Of a stretch of 25,816 nt of DNA, positions 10,158 to 18,041 are shown piece by piece; position 1 is the first letter of the stretch; each line of letters begins with the position of its first letter. Under the pieces are notes generated by a model that did no database searches, was not told the origin of the DNA, and worked only from the letters and a program-made list of their open reading frames with translations. Made by a program: the position numbers and the translations under genes. Source of the DNA: Flavobacteriaceae bacterium (GTDB lineage: Bacteria > Bacteroidota > Bacteroidia > Flavobacteriales > Weeksellaceae); the NCBI GenBank assembly GCA_031289875.1, contig JAITOO010000033.1:1-25816 (forward strand), given 5' to 3'.

Positions 10158-12176
10158 TTATTCCGTCTTTTTCTTGTTCAATACAATTATTGCCTGTTCC
10201 GGCACTTGGAGTTTCTTTTTCACTATTTTTCCTTCTTTCACTCTTTCGTCCGTACTGACTACGATTTCCCAATCTCCGGAAGGGAGTTCAAACTGCAATT
10301 TTTGATAATAAAAGTTGAAAATTAAAAAGATATGTTCTTTCTTTTTCGGATAGCACATCTCAATTGCAATGGAATGCGAATAATAACTGAAATCAGGCTT
10401 GCCTAATTCCACGCCGTGGTAGCTAACAAACGGCGTATCGTAGCTATATTCCGTATCGAAATACCCGACATAATGAAAAATATGTGATGCCCTTCGGAAG
10501 AGAATAATTTTCTTCACAAATTCAAACAAATCTCTGTTTTTATCAATCAGAGACCAATCAAACCAAGAAGTCTCATTGTCTTGACAATAGGCGTTGTTAT
10601 TGCCTTTTTGCGTTCTGCGCACCTCGTCGCCCATGAGAATCATCGGGATTCCGTGCGAAGAAAACAAACAAACCAGCATATTTTTGATTTGCTTCAACCG
10701 TAGTTTTTCGATTTCCTCATTCGACGTTTCGCCCTCTTCTCCCCAGTTCCAACTGTAATTGTCGTTGCTTCCGTCTCGGTTGCTTTCGCCGTTCTCCTGA
10801 TTGTGTTTCTCGTTGTAGGAAACCAAGTCGTTGAGCGTGAAACCGTCATGGCAGGTAACAAAATACAAATTCCGTTCAGGGGAAAATTCCATGCTTCTGC
10901 CGAGCATCGTTCCTTTGCCGCCTGCGTTCCGCATGGCAAACTCAGGCACTTTTCCCTGATCTCCTTTGGTGAAAGTCCGCACCAAATCTCGAAACTGCCC
11001 GTTCCAAATCAGCCAGCGATCGCCGGGAAAGTTGTACGTCAAATTCAAGCCCGTAGCGTCCCAAGGTTCTGCAATAATTTGAGCATCAACCAATTCGGGG
11101 TGAGAATCAATCGCCCACAAAATCGGAGGATTTTTGAAAGGCGTCCCGCTTTCGTCTCTTGACAGAACGGAAGCCAAATCAAAACGAAAACCGTCTATTT
11201 TCATCTCCCTGACCCAATAACCCAGCGAATCTTGAATCATTCTCCTAACGACGGAATGATTGGTGTTCATCGTGTTACCGCAGCCTGTGTAATCAAGGTA
11301 TTTTCCGTTTTCGTCCAAAATGTAGTACGCCGAATTGACCAAACCTTTGAAATTGTACATTGGACCGTCTTCGCCCGTTTCTGCGGTATGATTGTACACT
11401 ACGTCCAAAATGACTTCGATGTTGTTTCGGTGAAGTTCGCGCACCATTTCCTTAAATTCATTGACGATTTCCTGAGGTTCCGACTCAGAAGAATAATTTG
11501 CATGAGGCGAGAAAAAATTGACCGGAGAATATCCCCAGAAATTGGTCTTTCCGGACGGGGCATCCTGTTCGTCAAAAGTGTAAACAGGAAGCAGTTCCAC
11601 GCCTGTTACGCCGAGTTCTTTCAAATAAGGAATCTTTTCTATCAACCCGCGATACGTCCCGCACAGTTTGTCGCTCAATCCTGAATTTTTGTTTTTGGTA
11701 AACGCACCGACGTGCATTTCATAGATAATCAACTTTCGGGTAGGTTTCTGCACCTGCTCGCAGTCCTGCCAGTCAAATTCGCTGTTGATAACGGCAGATT
11801 TGTAACAGCAGTCTATGTTGTCTTTCCCATATTGAGAAGCCATTCTTCTGGAATGCTTTCCTACAACAGCTTTGGCATAAGGATCAACCAAAACTTTGGA
11901 AAAATCGAATCTGCGGCGGTTGCTTTTGTTGCTTCCGTCCACGCGGAAGCCGTAGATCTGGTTTGCTCCGATTCCTTCGACAAAAACATGCCAATAGTAA
12001 TAGCTTTTGTTTCTCAGCGTCAGCTCAATAACTATCGGGTCGGTGTCTTCTATATCTTTAAACAGCAGCAGTTGAACGCGCGTGGAAAAAGGCGAGAAAA
12101 GTGAAAAATTGACTCCTCCGTCTCTGATGGACGCACCCAACGGCGTGGGTTTTCCTATTTTAGTGCTATAATTCAT
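10158..12176 (-). CDS. glgX: Glycogen debranching enzyme, isoamylase type (GH13)
   Basis: Hydrolyses alpha-1,6 branches of glycogen or limit dextrins in the cytoplasm. The 672-aa product has an N-terminal CBM48-like domain (about residues 8-100, from TPLGASIRDGGVNFSLF) and then a GH13 barrel. The four conserved regions are visible: DVVYNH (258-263), GFRFDLA with nucleophile Asp333, IAEPWD with acid/base Glu370, and CHDGF with His443/Asp444. Length and motifs fit the GlgX/isoamylase subfamily. Its 5' end overlaps the ABC ATPase by 11 bp and its stop lies 19 bp before the hybrid kinase, so the three look like one operon. No glgA, glgB, glgC or glgP is in the window. It could act on imported branched dextrins, given the transporter downstream, or on stored glycogen. 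Confidence 0.92.
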   Translation of the reverse strand: MNYSTKIGKPTPLGASIRDGGVNFSLFSPFSTRVQLLLFKDIEDTDPIVIELTLRNKSYYYWHVFVEGIGANQIYGFRVDGSNKSNRRRFDFSKVLVDPYAKAVVGKHSRRMASQYGKDNIDCCYKSAVINSEFDWQDCEQVQKPTRKLIIYEMHVGAFTKNKNSGLSDKLCGTYRGLIEKIPYLKELGVTGVELLPVYTFDEQDAPSGKTNFWGYSPVNFFSPHANYSSESEPQEIVNEFKEMVRELHRNNIEVILDVVYNHTAETGEDGPMYNFKGLVNSAYYILDENGKYLDYTGCGNTMNTNHSVVRRMIQDSLGYWVREMKIDGFRFDLASVLSRDESGTPFKNPPILWAIDSHPELVDAQIIAEPWDATGLNLTYNFPGDRWLIWNGQFRDLVRTFTKGDQGKVPEFAMRNAGGKGTMLGRSMEFSPERNLYFVTCHDGFTLNDLVSYNEKHNQENGESNRDGSNDNYSWNWGEEGETSNEEIEKLRLKQIKNMLVCLFSSHGIPMILMGDEVRRTQKGNNNAYCQDNETSWFDWSLIDKNRDLFEFVKKIILFRRASHIFHYVGYFDTEYSYDTPFVSYHGVELGKPDFSYYSHSIAIEMCYPKKKEHIFLIFNFYYQKLQFELPSGDWEIVVSTDERVKEGKIVKKKLQVPEQAIIVLNKKKTE

Positions 12177-12870
12177 TGTGTGTGTATTGGAAAAATGCTT
12201 CCTCTAAATTCTTGTATTTTCCTTTGAAATTTTCAATGTTTCCGTCCTGAATGATTCTGCCTTTGTCAAGCAAAATTACGCGCGAACACAACGCTTCGAC
12301 TTCCTGCATGATATGCGTGGACAAAATGACGGTTTTTTCCTTTCCCAACTCGCTGATTAACTGCCGGATTTCGATAATCTGGTTGGGGTCTAAACCATTG
12401 GTCGGCTCGTCCAGAATCAAAATTTCAGGATCGAAAATAATTGCCTGCGCCAGCCCGACACGCTGTTTATAGCCTTTGGAAAGTTGATGGATTTTCTTGT
12501 TTTGCTCTTGCGAAAGCCCGACTTTTTCAATAATCTGTGCGATTTTTCTTTTGTCAATTTGATGAATATCTGCCACAAACGACAAATATTCTTTGACATA
12601 CATGTCCAAGTACAGCGGATTGTTTTCGGGCAGGTAGCCAATCATGGATTTTGTTTTGAAAGGATTTTCCTGATTGTCGATGCCGTTCACCCAGATTTTT
12701 CCTTCATCAAAAGAGAGAGAACCTGCTATGGAACGCATCATGGTGGTTTTTCCTGCACCGTTGGGACCGAGCAGTCCGACGATTTCGCCGTTGCTGATTT
12801 CCAAAGAAATATGGTCAAGAGCAATTTGCTGATGATATAGTTTCGTTAAATTTTGTACTTTTACCGACAT
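12166..12870 (-). CDS. ABC transporter ATP-binding protein, GldA-like
   Basis: Cytoplasmic ATPase subunit, 234 aa, with every ABC landmark: Walker A GPNGAGKT (35-42), Q-loop region GYLPENNPLYLDMYV (about 78-92), signature LSKGY (130-134, a variant of LSGGQ), Walker B ILILDE (150-155) and switch histidine in STHIMQEVEAL. The signature variant, the PENNPLYLDMYVKEYL segment and HIMQEVEALC closely recall GldA of the gliding/secretion ABC complex. GldA is about 300 aa, however, and the C-terminal domain is absent here. No GldF- or GldG-like permease is adjacent; instead the gene overlaps glgX by 11 bp. It is safest to call it an ABC-2-type export ATPase related to GldA. Confidence 0.85.
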   Translation of the reverse strand: MSVKVQNLTKLYHQQIALDHISLEISNGEIVGLLGPNGAGKTTMMRSIAGSLSFDEGKIWVNGIDNQENPFKTKSMIGYLPENNPLYLDMYVKEYLSFVADIHQIDKRKIAQIIEKVGLSQEQNKKIHQLSKGYKQRVGLAQAIIFDPEILILDEPTNGLDPNQIIEIRQLISELGKEKTVILSTHIMQEVEALCSRVILLDKGRIIQDGNIENFKGKYKNLEEAFFQYTHNEL

Positions 12871-12899
12871 TTTTCAATGTTTTGCTTAAAAAATAGATA

Positions 12900-12907
12900 C
12901 AAAATTA
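12900..12907 (-). promoter_or_regulatory. Candidate -7 element for the ABC/glgX/kinase operon
   Basis: On the minus strand this reads TAATTTTG, an exact TAnnTTTG match 29 bp before the ABC ATG. No TTG lies at 17-23 nt upstream. It sits in the 59-bp divergent gap with pheA. I see no convincing plus-strand promoter for pheA in that gap. Confidence 0.3.
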
Positions 12908-12929
12908 CTAAAATTAATTGAATAATTTA

Positions 12930-13757
12930 ATGAGATTAATCAGTATTCAGGGAATTAAAGGGTCTTTCCACCACGAAGCGGTGGCAAAGTTTTTTAAAAA
13001 CGGAGAAGCCGAAGTTTTGGACAGCCCGACATTCAAAACTTTGGTAAAGGACATCACCAACGGCAACGCAGATTATGGCATGATGGCGATTGAAAACTCC
13101 ATCGCAGGCGCAATTCTTCCAAATTACACGCTGATAACCAAAAACAAGTTGCACATCATCGGAGAAATAGCCCTTCCGATTCGGCACAATCTATTGTCTT
13201 TGGAATCAGACACTTTGGATACAATCACCGAAGTGCAAACCCACCCGATGGCGCTGCTGCAATGCGAGAATTTTTTGGAAAAATATCCTGACTGGAAACT
13301 GCTCGCCAAAGACGACACCGCCACCTGCGCCAAGAAAATATCTGAAAATCAGATGAAAGGCATTGCAACTATCGGCTCGAAACTCGCAGCAAAAATGTAT
13401 AATCTGAAAATTCTGGCTGAGGATATTCACGATATTTCAGACAATTACACGCGGTTTTACCTGCTGTCGAAAAACAACGAAAAAATTGAAAATTTTGACA
13501 AAGCCTCGCTCTATTTCACAACCAAACACGAAATGGGAAGCCTCTCCAAAGTATTGGACATCTTGACAAAATACAAGTTGAACATGACGAAAATTCAGTC
13601 TGTACCGCTCTCAGGGTCGGTATTTCAATATTCTTTTCACGTTGATGTGATTTTGGATAACCGAAATTATGAAAGCTATCATCAGGCGTTGGAAGAACTG
13701 AGACAGAACACGGGTTTTCTGCACGTTTTGGGCGAATATAAAAAAGACGTTATATGA
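12930..13757 (+). CDS. pheA: Prephenate dehydratase with ACT domain
   Basis: Converts prephenate to phenylpyruvate for phenylalanine synthesis. The 275-aa product is a monofunctional two-domain enzyme with no chorismate mutase. The catalytic domain (about 1-185) starts ISIQGIKGSFHHEAV and contains ADYGMMAIENSIAG and the conserved TRF (174-176). The ACT domain (about 192-270) has GSLSKVLDILTKYKLNMTKI. The usual ESRP Phe-binding motif reads QSVP (223-226). An in-frame TTG at 12918 would extend the protein by 4 residues, but ATG 12930 starts right at the conserved domain and is preferred. The stop overlaps the cvpA start in ATGA, so translation is coupled. It is divergent from the ABC gene by 59 bp. 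Confidence 0.92.
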   Translation: MRLISIQGIKGSFHHEAVAKFFKNGEAEVLDSPTFKTLVKDITNGNADYGMMAIENSIAGAILPNYTLITKNKLHIIGEIALPIRHNLLSLESDTLDTITEVQTHPMALLQCENFLEKYPDWKLLAKDDTATCAKKISENQMKGIATIGSKLAAKMYNLKILAEDIHDISDNYTRFYLLSKNNEKIENFDKASLYFTTKHEMGSLSKVLDILTKYKLNMTKIQSVPLSGSVFQYSFHVDVILDNRNYESYHQALEELRQNTGFLHVLGEYKKDVI

Positions 13758-14197
13758 CGGAATATATCCTATTGGGGTTCACAGCCTTAGGCGCAGTTTT
13801 GGGTTATTTCAAAGGATTTTTGAAACAGATTTCTTCGCTCGCGGGAATCGTCATCGGATATTTGGCTGCAAGACTTTTTTCGTTGCAAATGCACGATTTT
13901 CTCATTGAAAAACACATTCTCTCTGAAAATTATTCGGATAGTCTGAGTTTTTTCCTGACGATAGTTTTGGTCATCATTGCAGTAAAATTCCTTTCCGCCA
14001 TGACTGAAACTCTGCTGAAAAATATCGGTTTGAGTTTTACCAACCGTTTTGCAGGACTGCTCTTGGGGGCAGTAAAATACTTTTTCATCGTTATGTTTGT
14101 GATGAGTTTTCTCTACAAACTCCATGTGATTACCCATGAAAACAGCTCCCAAAACGCCATTGACCTGATTGAGCTGTTTGGCTCTGTGGTGTGGTAA
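13754..14197 (+). CDS. CvpA family inner-membrane protein
   Basis: Small membrane protein, 147 aa, with about four hydrophobic helices (roughly 4-20, 22-42, 63-84 and 96-120). The start, DYxxLG-like [29 protein letters not shown], and the glycine-rich second helix fit the CvpA/colicin V production family. Members are conserved inner-membrane proteins with a poorly defined envelope-related role. It overlaps pheA by 4 bp (ATGA) and precedes prfA by 59 bp, so it is likely co-transcribed with pheA. Assignment rests on topology and the N-terminal pattern only. Confidence 0.75.
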   Translation: MTEYILLGFTALGAVLGYFKGFLKQISSLAGIVIGYLAARLFSLQMHDFLIEKHILSENYSDSLSFFLTIVLVIIAVKFLSAMTETLLKNIGLSFTNRFAGLLLGAVKYFFIVMFVMSFLYKLHVITHENSSQNAIDLIELFGSVVW

Positions 14198-14231
14198 GAA
14201 ACTTCATTTCCCAAAATCTCAACATATTCCG

Positions 14232-14239
14232 TACATTTG
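14232..14239 (+). promoter_or_regulatory. Candidate -7 element of prfA
   Basis: TACATTTG matches TAnnTTTG and lies 17 bp before the prfA ATG, implying a leader of about 11 nt. There is no TTG at the right distance upstream, so prfA may also rely on read-through from pheA-cvpA. Confidence 0.35.
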
Positions 14240-14256
14240 CAAACTTAAATTTTAGT

Positions 14257-15336
14257 ATGTCAGATTTATTAACGAAGTTAGAAGCCATTAAACAGCGGTT
14301 CGACGAAATATCCGATTTAATAATACAACCGGCTGTTATCTCCGATCAAAAAAAATATGCCCAACTGAACAAAGAATACAAGGACTTGGAAAAGTTAGTC
14401 CGCGTTTATCACGAATATAAAGCCTTGCTCAATACCGTTTCCGATGCCGATGAAATCATCAAAGAAGGCGCAGACCCCGACATGGTCGAACTTGCCAAAG
14501 AAGAAAAAAATACGGCGCTGGAAAAAATCCCCGCAAAGGAAGAAGACATCAAGTACATGCTGATTCCCAAAGACCCCGAAGACAACAAAAACATCACCGT
14601 AGAACTCCGTGCAGGAACGGGCGGCGACGAATCAGCTATTTTTGTGGAAGACATCTTCCGCATGTATTCCATGTATTGGAAACAAAAAGGCTGGAATTTT
14701 GAGGTCGCCGATGCTACCGAAGGCAGTCTCAAAGGTTATAAAGAAATGATTATCAATGTAAGCGGCGAAGGCGCATACGGCACGATGAAGTTTGAATCGG
14801 GCGTACACCGCGTGCAGCGCGTTCCCGAAACCGAATCGCAGGGACGCGTGCATACTTCCGCCATCACGGTGGCGACTCTCCCTGAGGCAGAAGAAGTTGA
14901 TGTGGAAATCAATCCTGCCGATTTGGAGTTTCAAACCGCACGTTCCAGCGGTGCGGGCGGACAAAACGTAAACAAGGTGGAAACCAAAGTTCAACTCACC
15001 CACAAGCCGACAGGAATCATGATTCAATGCCAAGTAGCTCGTTCTCAGCACGCCAACCGCGAAATGGCGTTGCAGATGCTCCGCAACAAACTGTACGACA
15101 TGAAATTGCAGGCACATTTGGAAAAGATTTCTTCCCAACGCAAGACAATGGTCTCAACGGGCGACCGCTCGGCGAAAATCCGCACCTACAACTATCCGCA
15201 GGGGCGCGTTACCGACCACAGAATCAACAAATCTATTTATAATCTGGACAATTTCATGAACGGAGATATTGAGGAAATGATTGAATCTTTGAAAATTGCC
15301 GAAAATGCCGAAAAACTGAAAGGACAAGAAGATTGA
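14257..15336 (+). CDS. prfA: Peptide chain release factor 1
   Basis: Class I release factor that ends translation at UAA and UAG. The 359-aa product has the universal GGQ motif in the segment [14 protein letters not shown] (positions about 14950-14990) and a PxT-type anticodon segment read as PET in [10 protein letters not shown]. PxT marks RF1, whereas RF2 carries SPF. N-terminal helical domain 1, the core and the C-terminal tail are complete. An open frame reaches back to 14191 inside cvpA, but ATG 14257 gives the normal family start [11 protein letters not shown] and normal length. The glutamine of GGQ is normally methylated by PrmC, which is not present here. Confidence 0.95.
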   Translation: MSDLLTKLEAIKQRFDEISDLIIQPAVISDQKKYAQLNKEYKDLEKLVRVYHEYKALLNTVSDADEIIKEGADPDMVELAKEEKNTALEKIPAKEEDIKYMLIPKDPEDNKNITVELRAGTGGDESAIFVEDIFRMYSMYWKQKGWNFEVADATEGSLKGYKEMIINVSGEGAYGTMKFESGVHRVQRVPETESQGRVHTSAITVATLPEAEEVDVEINPADLEFQTARSSGAGGQNVNKVETKVQLTHKPTGIMIQCQVARSQHANREMALQMLRNKLYDMKLQAHLEKISSQRKTMVSTGDRSAKIRTYNYPQGRVTDHRINKSIYNLDNFMNGDIEEMIESLKIAENAEKLKGQED

Positions 15337-15365
15337 TGCGCCGGTTTTCTGATTTAATTATAATT

Positions 15366-15376
15366 GAGACTGTCCA
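15366..15376 (+). repeat. Left imperfect terminal inverted repeat of an AT-rich island
   Basis: GAGACTGTCCA matches the reverse complement of 15841-15851 at 10 of 11 positions (8 contiguous). The two bracket 486 bp with one AT-rich ORF. GAGACTGT-type ends occur on some insertion sequences (general knowledge), but no transposase and no perfect target duplication are visible here. Confidence 0.35.
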
Positions 15377-15427
15377 AAAAATATTTTGACACGAATTTAT
15401 TCGTATCCTAATTGAAAATTTAATTTT

Positions 15428-15748
15428 ATGAAAATCAAAATATTAATCGTTTCAATATTTATAATGTTCTTTTTGGTTGGGAATTTATTTTTCAACTATT
15501 TGTCGATTAGAAATGCCTATTTTTTATCGGTATTACTGCTGGGTTTAAGCCTTTTTATTTATCCGATAAATTTTAAATTTCAAGAAAAAAAAGATTTCAT
15601 ATTCATTCCTATATTAACGGTAGCGGCATTTAACCTGCTCAATATCTTGTTTTTGTCTATATTTAACCATGAACTGACTTTTACTAATTTGCTGTTTAGT
15701 CTGTTTTGTTCGTTTCAATTTCTTAATTATTCTAAAGTAAAGAGATAA
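15428..15748 (+). CDS. Small hypothetical membrane protein
   Basis: Unrecognised 106-aa protein. It is strongly hydrophobic, with about four predicted membrane helices (roughly 5-24, 29-47, 57-79 and 84-99), few charges and a basic C-terminal end (KVKR) that suggests a cytoplasmic terminus. The coding sequence is about 26% G+C by hand count, far below its neighbour prfA, which suggests recent acquisition or weak selection. It lies between imperfect inverted repeats at 15366-15376 and 15841-15851. ATG 15428 follows an A/T-rich leader with no Shine-Dalgarno match, and no promoter consensus is present. It may be a genuine gene or a fortuitous frame in AT-rich DNA. No function can be assigned. 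Confidence 0.55.
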   Translation: MKIKILIVSIFIMFFLVGNLFFNYLSIRNAYFLSVLLLGLSLFIYPINFKFQEKKDFIFIPILTVAAFNLLNILFLSIFNHELTFTNLLFSLFCSFQFLNYSKVKR

Positions 15749-15812
15749 ATCTTTCTCAAAATAATTCTGTCAAAAAGTAAAAATAGAACTGCTGCTACTA
15801 ATAAATAGACAC

Positions 15813-15824
15813 TATTGATCAATA
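15813..15824. repeat. 12-bp perfect palindrome
   Basis: TATTGATCAATA is perfectly self-complementary and lies between the small membrane-protein ORF and the thiolase stop. There is no U-tract, so it is not a clear terminator. It could be a protein-binding site or a chance palindrome. Confidence 0.3.
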
Positions 15825-15840
15825 ACACACATCAAAGAGG

Positions 15841-15851
15841 TGTACAGTCTC
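15841..15851 (-). repeat. Right imperfect terminal inverted repeat of an AT-rich island
   Basis: TGTACAGTCTC here is the inverted counterpart of 15366-15376 (10 of 11 bases). The bases that follow, TCTCT, do not repeat the left flank TAATT directly, although TAATT occurs 4 bases further on. Confidence 0.35.
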
Positions 15852-15869
15852 TCTCTAATTTTCTTGTTT

Positions 15870-17057
15870 TCAATTTGAAACATTCTCAATCACCACTGCG
15901 CTTGCACCGCCGCCGCCATTGCAGATAGCCGCCGCACCATAACGCGCTTGATTCTGTTTCAATACGTTGATAAGCGTAACCAAAATGCGTGAACCGCTGT
16001 TCCCCAGCGGGTGTCCGAGAGCTACTGCTCCGCCGTTCACGTTGATTTTCCCCAAACTGACATTCAATAATCGGGAGGTTACTACTCCAACCGTTGAAAA
16101 GGCTTCGTTAATTTCATAAAAATCAATATCTTCTGTGGAAAGACCGGCTTTCTTCAATGCGAGAGGAAGCGCTTTGGCGGGCGCAAGAGGAAAATCCTGA
16201 GGCGCAAGGGAAGCGTCTGCATAACTGACGATTCTCGCTAAAGGCTTGATATTCAATTCTTCCGCTTTCTCGGCGGACATTAAAATCAATGCCGAAGCGC
16301 CGTCGCTCAAAGTGGAAGCATTGGCTGCCGTTACCGTTCCGTTCTTTTGGAAGGCGGGTGAGAGCTGTTTCATTTTCTCAAAATTGATGTTCCTGTATTC
16401 TTCATCTTCCAAAATTGTCAAAGGCTCGCCGCTCTTCTGCGGAACGCTTACGGGAATGACTTCTTCGTTGAATTTTCCGGATTTCCAAGCCGTTGCGGCT
16501 CTTTGATAAGAATTAACCGCAAATTCGTCCTGTTCTTCTCTGGAAATGTGATATTTTTCTGCACATCGGTCGGCGAAAACGCCCATCTGCACAAGTTCGT
16601 AGGCGTCGGTCAAGCCGTCCCGAAGCAGCCCGTCGATGAGTTTTTGGTCTCCGAATTTGCTGCCTTTCCGAGCATTGACAACGTAGTGCGGCGTTTGCGA
16701 CATGGATTCCATTCCTCCACAAACGACGATATTATTATCCTCACACTTAATGCTTTGCGCTCCAATAATAACGGCTTTCATTCCTGAAGCGCAGACTTTG
16801 TTCACGGTGGTGCAGGGAGCGGTTTCGGGAAGCCCTGCGCCTAAGGAAACTTGCTTGGCAGGCGCTTGTCCTGCGTTTGCCTGAATAACGTTTCCCATGA
16901 AAACTTCCTGAGCCAACGATTTGTCTAACTGTATTTTACGAAACGCATTTTCAATAGCAACAGAGCCTAACTGCACAGCAGAAAGCGACGACAATCCTCC
17001 CAAAAAACTTCCAATCGGGGTGCGGACGGCGGAAACGATAACGACCTCTTTTTTCAT
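15870..17057 (-). CDS. Acetyl-CoA C-acetyltransferase (thiolase)
   Basis: Catalyses condensation of two acetyl-CoA or cleavage of 3-ketoacyl-CoA. The 395-aa product has all thiolase landmarks: nucleophile Cys89 in NKVCASGMKA, GGMESMSQTPHY, NEAF, His349 in GHPLGNSGSR and Cys379 in CNGGGGASA. These positions nearly coincide with those of the classical biosynthetic thiolases (Cys89, His348, Cys378). Length and the absence of an FadA-like extension favour the acetoacetyl-CoA type, but short-chain degradative use cannot be excluded. No 3-hydroxyacyl-CoA dehydrogenase or CoA-transferase gene is adjacent, so the pathway is not set by context. ATG 17057 begins exactly at the conserved KEVVIVSAVRTPIG. 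The 240 bp upstream are AT-rich with no clear promoter. Confidence 0.93.
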   Translation of the reverse strand: MKKEVVIVSAVRTPIGSFLGGLSSLSAVQLGSVAIENAFRKIQLDKSLAQEVFMGNVIQANAGQAPAKQVSLGAGLPETAPCTTVNKVCASGMKAVIIGAQSIKCEDNNIVVCGGMESMSQTPHYVVNARKGSKFGDQKLIDGLLRDGLTDAYELVQMGVFADRCAEKYHISREEQDEFAVNSYQRAATAWKSGKFNEEVIPVSVPQKSGEPLTILEDEEYRNINFEKMKQLSPAFQKNGTVTAANASTLSDGASALILMSAEKAEELNIKPLARIVSYADASLAPQDFPLAPAKALPLALKKAGLSTEDIDFYEINEAFSTVGVVTSRLLNVSLGKINVNGGAVALGHPLGNSGSRILVTLINVLKQNQARYGAAAICNGGGGASAVVIENVSN

Positions 17058-17297
17058 TTTTTTTACAAAATTTTAGTTTGAATTGACTAATTTAAGAATT
17101 ATTTTTCAATAAATCCTTTTTTTTTTATTTTTTTCCTACCTAAAGTTGCATTTGTTAGTTGAAATCACACAATCCAAAAAAATTTCTTGATTTTTTGCTT
17201 TCGTTCTTTTTGTCTTTTAATATCTGTGCGTTATAAAATAATTACAACCTATAATTTTTTACTTGCGCTTGAAGCAGTTAGACTTCAAACTAACGTT

Positions 17298-18038
17298 TCA
17301 TTTTTCATTTTTCAACTTTTTTGAGAAAATCTCTCCCAAAATCACTGCTGCGGAAACCGCTACATTCAGGCTTTCCGTTTTCTGCTTTTTGCCGAATCTC
17401 GGAATGCTCAACACCTTATGGCTGAGTTTTTTAACCTCTTCGGAGATGCCGTTGCCTTCGTTGCCCATAACCAGCAACAATTCCTGCGGAATCTCAGCCT
17501 TGAAAAGGTTTTCGCCCTCCATATCGGCAGCAAAAACGGGAAGTGTCATTTTCTGCAAAAAAACAGGCAAGTTCACATAAAATATATTAATTCTTGACAA
17601 AGAACCCATAGTTGCCTGTACCACTTTGGGGTTATAAACGTCCGCAGTACCTTCGCTGCAAAGGATTTGCTCAATTCCGAACCAATCTGCCAGACGAATG
17701 ATTGTTCCGAGATTTCCGGGATCTTGAATATCGTCCAAAACTAATTGTATCCCATTGACAGGAAGTATTTTAGCAGACGGAATTTCAAACAAAGCCAGCG
17801 CATTGTTCGGATTTTTCAAAAAACTGATTTTTTTCAATTCTGCATAAGAAATCAGTTCATAATCACGTTCTTTAAGGAAAGTCAGTGGCTCAACGGCGAA
17901 AATATTTTTGTAAAAATAACCCGAAAAAACAAATTCTTTGATATTTTTTGTTCCTTCAACTGCAAATAAATTATACTTTTGCCTAAACTTTTTTTTATCA
18001 AGTGATTTAATTACTTTAATTTTGTTGGAAGAAAGCAT
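17298..18038 (-). CDS. TrmH/SpoU-family RNA 2'-O-methyltransferase
   Basis: AdoMet-dependent ribose methyltransferase acting on rRNA or tRNA. The 246-aa product has an N-terminal substrate-binding domain (about 1-95, starting KVIKSLDKKKFRQKYNLFAVEG) and a C-terminal SPOUT knot. The three SpoU motifs are DPGNLGTIIRLADWFG (about 123-138), LLVMGNEGNGIS (about 188-199) and IPRFGKKQKTESLNVAVSAAV (about 212-232). The shape fits RlmB/TrmH-like rRNA methyltransferases, but the exact target nucleotide cannot be read from sequence. Its start codon is 3 bp from the divergent tamL-like start, so its promoter must lie inside that gene. I found no clean minus-strand promoter match there. Confidence 0.9.
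   Translation of the reverse strand: MLSSNKIKVIKSLDKKKFRQKYNLFAVEGTKNIKEFVFSGYFYKNIFAVEPLTFLKERDYELISYAELKKISFLKNPNNALALFEIPSAKILPVNGIQLVLDDIQDPGNLGTIIRLADWFGIEQILCSEGTADVYNPKVVQATMGSLSRINIFYVNLPVFLQKMTLPVFAADMEGENLFKAEIPQELLLVMGNEGNGISEEVKKLSHKVLSIPRFGKKQKTESLNVAVSAAVILGEIFSKKLKNEK
17948..17981 (+). promoter_or_regulatory. Promoter of the tamL-like gene, inside the methyltransferase gene
   Basis: TTG (17948-17950), a 23-nt spacer and TACTTTTG (17974-17981) match the Bacteroidota consensus. The expected start is near 17988, giving a leader of about 54 nt that is antisense to the first codons of the methyltransferase gene. Confidence 0.5.
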
Positions 18039-18041
18039 AAA

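Noticed and set aside
12918..12929. TTG start for prephenate dehydratase
   Set aside because: ATG 12930 begins directly at the conserved domain; the extra four residues have no support.
14191..14256. N-terminal extension of prfA into cvpA
   Set aside because: It would add 22 residues unlike any release factor; ATG 14257 gives the normal start.
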